Source: CALGLS01 sp964508085 (GTDB taxonomy: Bacteria > Bacteroidota > Bacteroidia > Chitinophagales > Saprospiraceae). From it: 10,215 nt of DNA. The notes beneath the pieces were generated by a model that did no database searches, was not told the origin of the DNA, and saw only the letters and a program-made list of their open reading frames with translations. The stretch lies in assembly GCA_964508085.1 (NCBI GenBank), contig CAZDTI010000315.1:1-10215 (forward strand), read 5' to 3'. Position numbers and translations under genes: made by a program. Shown piece by piece: positions 7,619 to 10,215 of this stretch. Within the stretch, counting starts at the first letter, position 1. Every line of letters starts with the position of its first letter.

Positions 7619-7761
7619 ATAGAGTGGTAGAGGTGTATTCCAAGTGGCCGCTTCTTGGAGGAGGTTTCCATCATATGCTTAAAGGAAGGTGTCCGAAAAC
7701 CGTAAGTTGGTATAGTCCAGTGCTTGAAAACCAGATCATTTTTTCTAAAAAAATATTACAC
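7619..7761 (+). other. Gap between the two Ala-rich genes, with small inverted and direct repeats
   Basis: This 143-base stretch is open in frame with the next gene from a GTG at 7624. Its translation (Trp, Cys, Gly-Gly-Gly and Pro rich) is unlike the helical protein that follows, so I treat it as non-coding. It looks slightly less AT-rich than its surroundings. It contains the inverted repeat CCAAG/CTTGG (7640-7644 and 7654-7658) enclosing a near-palindrome AAGTGGCCGCTT. It also has the 7-base direct repeat GAAAACC (about 7696 and 7729). It may be a 5' leader, a small repetitive element or the remains of an insertion. There is no clear promoter; an A-rich run just before 7762 probably aids ribosome binding. 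Confidence 0.4.
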
Positions 7762-8604
7762 ATGTCTAACTCTAGAAAAATCCGAATCTTTGATGTTACC
7801 TCTAGAAAATCAAATAAAATTGAATTTCTCATCCGTCAAGTTAATGATGCAAAAACCGTTGTTTCTAAAGCGGAAGCTAAATATCAGTCTTTCGTAGAAA
7901 AGGCCAATACCTTTGCAGTTTTGTACGCAGAGGCCGCAGCAGAGCTGGGTACGACTGAAATATATTGGAGGCAATTTTTACAAGTTCAATCAGATTTAAA
8001 TGGGCTACATAAGACTGGGGGTGAGGCGAATCTGATTGCCGTAGATGCTTTCTACAATGTCCAGAAATTAATTAAAGATTGGGAAGATGTTGTTGCTCAG
8101 ACTTTGAAAGCTGCTGAAGCAATTATTTTAACAGCTGAATACATTGAAAAAAGAAAAGCTTCTAACAAATTAATTTCAGCTGATTTGGTAAATGATGCAA
8201 TTGAAGCCGCGAGAAAAGCAGAGATGGTGGTCGCCATTGTGATTAAAGCTTTTAGTGCAGCACTTAATACCCTTAGTTCTTCTGCACAAGTCAATAATTC
8301 TACGGAACTAACGAATGTTTATATTAGTCAAGCTATTTCTACTCTTTTGAAAAGAGAGGTTGATACAGCTTCGCCATTGTCGAATACCTTGCTGCCTCCT
8401 CAGACGCGAATTTTTGAATCTCTTGAAACTTCTTTGGAAAAATCATTAGCTGATGCTCAGAATAAAATTAAAATATGTCTTGCTGCAACTGAAGCAGCTA
8501 CTCGGGAAATGAACACGGCTAAAGAAGAATTAGACCAGGCTGTAGTTGCAATGGATACTTGGGAGGCTGCATTGAGTGCAGCAGAAGCGGCGGTAGCGGG
8601 TTGA
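7762..8604 (+). CDS. Ala-rich coiled-coil protein of unknown function (280 aa)
   Basis: I do not recognise this protein. I choose ATG 7762 over the in-frame GTG at 7624. The ATG has an A-rich upstream run typical of Bacteroidota starts, and the 46 extra codons look non-coding. The protein is almost wholly helical. Residues 20-65 form an amphipathic coiled-coil and 95-175 are Ala-rich helices (KAAEAIILTAEYIEKRK, AIEAARKAEMVVAIVIKAF). A proline-containing break at 204-214 (PLSNTLLPP) comes before a final Ala/Glu-rich helix (216-280). The N-terminus is basic, with Ser-Arg-Lys twice (residues 4-6 and 14-16). There is no signal peptide. The hydrophobic stretch at 155-170 is short and flanked by charges. 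It shares composition and helical style with the first 235 residues of the gene before it, so the pair may act together. Two-part helical toxin, fibre and scaffold are all open possibilities. Confidence 0.8.
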   Translation: MSNSRKIRIFDVTSRKSNKIEFLIRQVNDAKTVVSKAEAKYQSFVEKANTFAVLYAEAAAELGTTEIYWRQFLQVQSDLNGLHKTGGEANLIAVDAFYNVQKLIKDWEDVVAQTLKAAEAIILTAEYIEKRKASNKLISADLVNDAIEAARKAEMVVAIVIKAFSAALNTLSSSAQVNNSTELTNVYISQAISTLLKREVDTASPLSNTLLPPQTRIFESLETSLEKSLADAQNKIKICLAATEAATREMNTAKEELDQAVVAMDTWEAALSAAEAAVAG

Positions 8605-8642
8605 TTTTTATTAAGATGGGGGCGATGTTAATCTCCGGACTT

Positions 8643-9590
8643 ATGTCTCAATGGAAAAATAAAACAATACTTTTTCTACCTGTCGTTTTAGGACTGAGTT
8701 CTTGTGAAGAACAAGAATCAATAATAGAAAAGTATGAGAATGGAAATCCAAAAAAGACAAGAGTAGCAAACAAACTTATATTCTACGAAAAGAACTATAG
8801 TGAAAATGGGGATCTTCGTTCTGAAGGTTCTATTTACGAAAACGAAAAAAGGGAGGGGGGGATTTACTACCATGAAAATGGTAAGGTAGCGAGCTATGCA
8901 AATTACCGAGAAGGAAAGCCCTTTCAAGAACTAAAAGAATTTTATGAAACTGGAGCATTGAAAGTCAAAGGGGAGTATGATGTGGATGGATATAAAACGG
9001 GGAATTGGATCTATTATTCAGAAGAAGAATCGATAAAAGAAAAAGGGACCTACTATAAAGGACAAAAATCTGGCGATTGGAAATACTATAACGAAGAAGG
9101 GCGGATCGAATTAGAAGAATTTTACAATGAATATGGGGACATGGAATTGCAATTGATTAAAGATGAAACAGGAAGTCTAAAAAAGCGAATCGAATTTTAT
9201 AAAAGAAATGAAATAAAAAGCGAAAAAGAAAAGATAGGAGCTGATAAATTTCATGTAGTTTTATTTTATGAGAATGGCCAGAAGAAGGAAGAAGGTAACA
9301 TGGTTGGGGAATATGAAGTTGGGTTATGGAGGTTCTGGGACAAATTTGGAAATAAAATAGCGGAGGGGAAATTTGATAAAAGGGCGGGAGTCTTAAATGC
9401 GGATCTGATAAATGGGAACATAGAAATATCAAAGAGAGATGCGAGGAAGCTAAAGAAACTTTATGCATCAAGAAAAGCAAAAGGAGTGAAATTTGGGCCT
9501 TGGAAATATTTAGGTAAGAAGAAAAAGAAATACAAAGAAGTAAGGTACTCGGTAAAGAATGATACAACACTTTTTGTGAAAGTGTATTGA
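8643..9590 (+). CDS. Lipoprotein with YwqK/MORN_2-type repeats
   Basis: From ATG 8643 the 315-residue protein begins with a lipoprotein signal: basic Lys5 and Lys7, a hydrophobic core (ILFLPVVLGL), then the lipobox Leu-Ser-Ser-Cys with Cys21 as lipidation site. Starts at 8559 (inside the previous gene) or 8616 would put extra residues before the signal and are less likely. The residues after Cys are Glu-Glu-Gln-Glu; acidic residues there are linked to surface export of Bacteroidota lipoproteins, so exposure on the outer face is possible. The mature part is built of MORN_2-like repeats (YENG, YHENG, FYETGALK...), with Gly-x-Trp cores at 120-122, 144-146, 227-229 and 285-287. Such proteins are commonly labelled YwqK-family antitoxins, but most have no proven toxin. 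The start lies 38 bases after the previous stop, so co-transcription is plausible. A seven-G run at 8855-8861 lies within the gene. Confidence 0.88.
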   Translation: MSQWKNKTILFLPVVLGLSSCEEQESIIEKYENGNPKKTRVANKLIFYEKNYSENGDLRSEGSIYENEKREGGIYYHENGKVASYANYREGKPFQELKEFYETGALKVKGEYDVDGYKTGNWIYYSEEESIKEKGTYYKGQKSGDWKYYNEEGRIELEEFYNEYGDMELQLIKDETGSLKKRIEFYKRNEIKSEKEKIGADKFHVVLFYENGQKKEEGNMVGEYEVGLWRFWDKFGNKIAEGKFDKRAGVLNADLINGNIEISKRDARKLKKLYASRKAKGVKFGPWKYLGKKKKKYKEVRYSVKNDTTLFVKVY

Positions 9591-9657
9591 AAAGTATAAC
9601 AATGAGCATACAGAATATTCACCAACACTAATTTATCTGCCAATATTATACTTGTAA

Positions 9658-9703
9658 CAATTTTCTATATGGTTCGTCTTTATTCAAGCGAACAAATAAA
9701 TTG
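9658..9703. other. Weak nested inverted repeat in the intergenic gap
   Basis: The outer arms CAATTT/AAATTG (9658-9663 and 9698-9703) enclose the inner arms GTTCG/CGAAC (9672-9676 and 9689-9693). The arms could fold into an interrupted hairpin with a 12-base loop. There is no following T-run on the + strand, so it is a poor intrinsic terminator. It could be a weak stop for the lipoprotein transcript, part of a decayed element, or chance in AT-rich DNA. Confidence 0.25.
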
Positions 9704-9765
9704 ATGAAACTGCCAGGGCAGCTGCTAAATCCCTTGGACTTCCAAAATCATATAGAATTTTAATA
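9700..9765 (+). pseudogene. Possible scrap of a Fis-type helix-turn-helix (HTH_8) coding end
   Basis: Between the stop TAA 9697-9699 and the hydrolase ATG, the frame reads IDETARAAAKSLGLPKSYRI. It resembles the C-terminal DNA-binding helix-turn-helix of NtrC-type regulators (usual pattern N-x-T-x-A-A-x-x-L-G-(I/L)-x-x-x-T-L-Y). The Thr-Leu before Tyr appears lost and no start or upstream domain remains. At 22 codons chance similarity is a real possibility. If genuine, it is the relic of a regulator that once preceded the hydrolase. Confidence 0.25.
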
Positions 9766-10215
9766 ATGAAAAGAAACGTCATAATAAAATTACCTATCCT
9801 CTCTCTCTTTTTAATGTTATTCAGCCATGGCAAAGTCCAATCTCAAACAATAGATACTTTAGTTAATGTTGGAACCCATCATCTTCATTTTAAAATAATA
9901 AAAGGAAAAGGGATCCCAATCCTTTTCGAATCCGGGAACGGTGACGATGGTTCGGTATGGGAGCCCTTGTTACAGCCACTGCTCGAATCCACAGGAGCAA
10001 CATTGATCACCTACGACAGGGCCGGACTCGGTCAAAGTGAAATAGACAGTCTAAGTATTAGTTTTAAACAAGAAATCAAAGATTTGCAATGTGGACTAAA
10101 GAAGTTAGGATACTCAAAAGAGGTATTCATTGTTAGTCATTCCTTTGGAGGTTTCTATGCTACATTGTTTGCAAACAAAAACAAGAAAAAAGTAAAAGGG
10201 GCTGTACTTATTGAT
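9766..10215 (+). CDS. Secreted alpha/beta hydrolase, 5' part (150 codons, runs off the window)
   Basis: The ATG is followed by a signal peptide: a basic MKRN, a hydrophobic core LPILSLFLMLF, and probable cleavage near residue 26 (KVQS before Gln27). The product should therefore act in the periplasm or outside the cell. The alpha/beta hydrolase landmarks follow in order. PILFESGNGDD (51-61) is the oxyanion-hole strand and loop. ITYDRAGLGQSE (81-92) is the classical Tyr-Asp-Arg-x-Gly-x-Gly-x-Ser motif. FIVSHSFGGFYATLFA (121-136) is the nucleophile elbow, with Ser126 in Ser-His-Ser-Phe-Gly. The first small residue is Ser instead of the more usual Gly, which is tolerated in the family. The catalytic acid and His lie beyond the window end. 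The substrate is not predictable. The gene is separated by 175 bases from the lipoprotein and has no evident link to the injection system. Confidence 0.92.
   Translation, partial: MKRNVIIKLPILSLFLMLFSHGKVQSQTIDTLVNVGTHHLHFKIIKGKGIPILFESGNGDDGSVWEPLLQPLLESTGATLITYDRAGLGQSEIDSLSISFKQEIKDLQCGLKKLGYSKEVFIVSHSFGGFYATLFANKNKKKVKGAVLID

Noticed and set aside
7624..7761. GTG-started 46-codon N-terminal extension of the 280-residue protein
   Set aside because: The composition is unlike the rest of the protein and the internal ATG at 7762 has a better context. The extension is kept only as a possible repeat or leader.
8559..8642. Longer start of the lipoprotein gene inside the previous gene
   Set aside because: It would place 28 residues before a well-formed lipoprotein signal peptide and overlap the 280-residue gene by 46 bases.
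9157..9609. 150-codon open frame on the minus strand
   Set aside because: It lies fully antisense to the lipoprotein gene, whose Lys/Glu-rich codons create Leu/Phe/Ser-rich open antisense frames. The composition is biased and no domain is visible.

Overview
The window looks like a stretch of a Bacteroidota chromosome, probably from the Cytophagales/Cyclobacteriaceae side. The DNA is AT-rich, genes are mostly preceded by A-rich stretches instead of clear Shine-Dalgarno sites, and the main locus has the architecture of the extracellular contractile injection systems (eCIS: Afp/PVC/MAC/AlgoCIS-like) common in that phylum. The taxon is an inference from gene content and style, not from a marker gene.

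Positions 1-5369 hold a compact structural module, all on the + strand: the 3' end of a DUF4255/Pvc16-type tube-cap gene, an unrecognised 268-residue gene overlapping it by one base, a contractile sheath, a gp19-type inner tube, a VgrG/gp27-gp5-type spike and a PAAR spike tip. Together these would build a sheathed tube closed by a cap at one end and armed with a sharpened spike at the other. Compared with the usual eCIS order, the window has only one tube and one sheath. It lacks the LysM (Afp7), gp25 (Afp9), J-like (Afp11) and tape-measure genes that normally lie between or after these genes.

Directly after PAAR, at 5374-5577, sits a short piece of the eCIS AAA+ ATPase (Afp15-like). It keeps the Walker B region but lacks Walker A and the whole 3' half. 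This broken gene is the clearest sign that the locus has been rearranged.

Positions 5582-8604 carry two genes I do not recognise, of 678 and 280 residues. Both are rich in alanine and dominated by long predicted helices; the larger also has two similar beta-rich segments separated by a coiled-coil. Their place just after spike and PAAR makes them candidates for cargo, effectors or fibre-like accessory parts. They are followed by a YwqK/MORN_2-repeat lipoprotein (8643-9590), which could be unrelated or could be an immunity or surface factor.

After a 175-base gap with a weak inverted repeat and a possible helix-turn-helix gene scrap, a secreted alpha/beta hydrolase begins at 9766 and runs off the window end. 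It looks like ordinary chromosomal flank. No tRNA, rRNA, CRISPR array or complete insertion sequence was seen.
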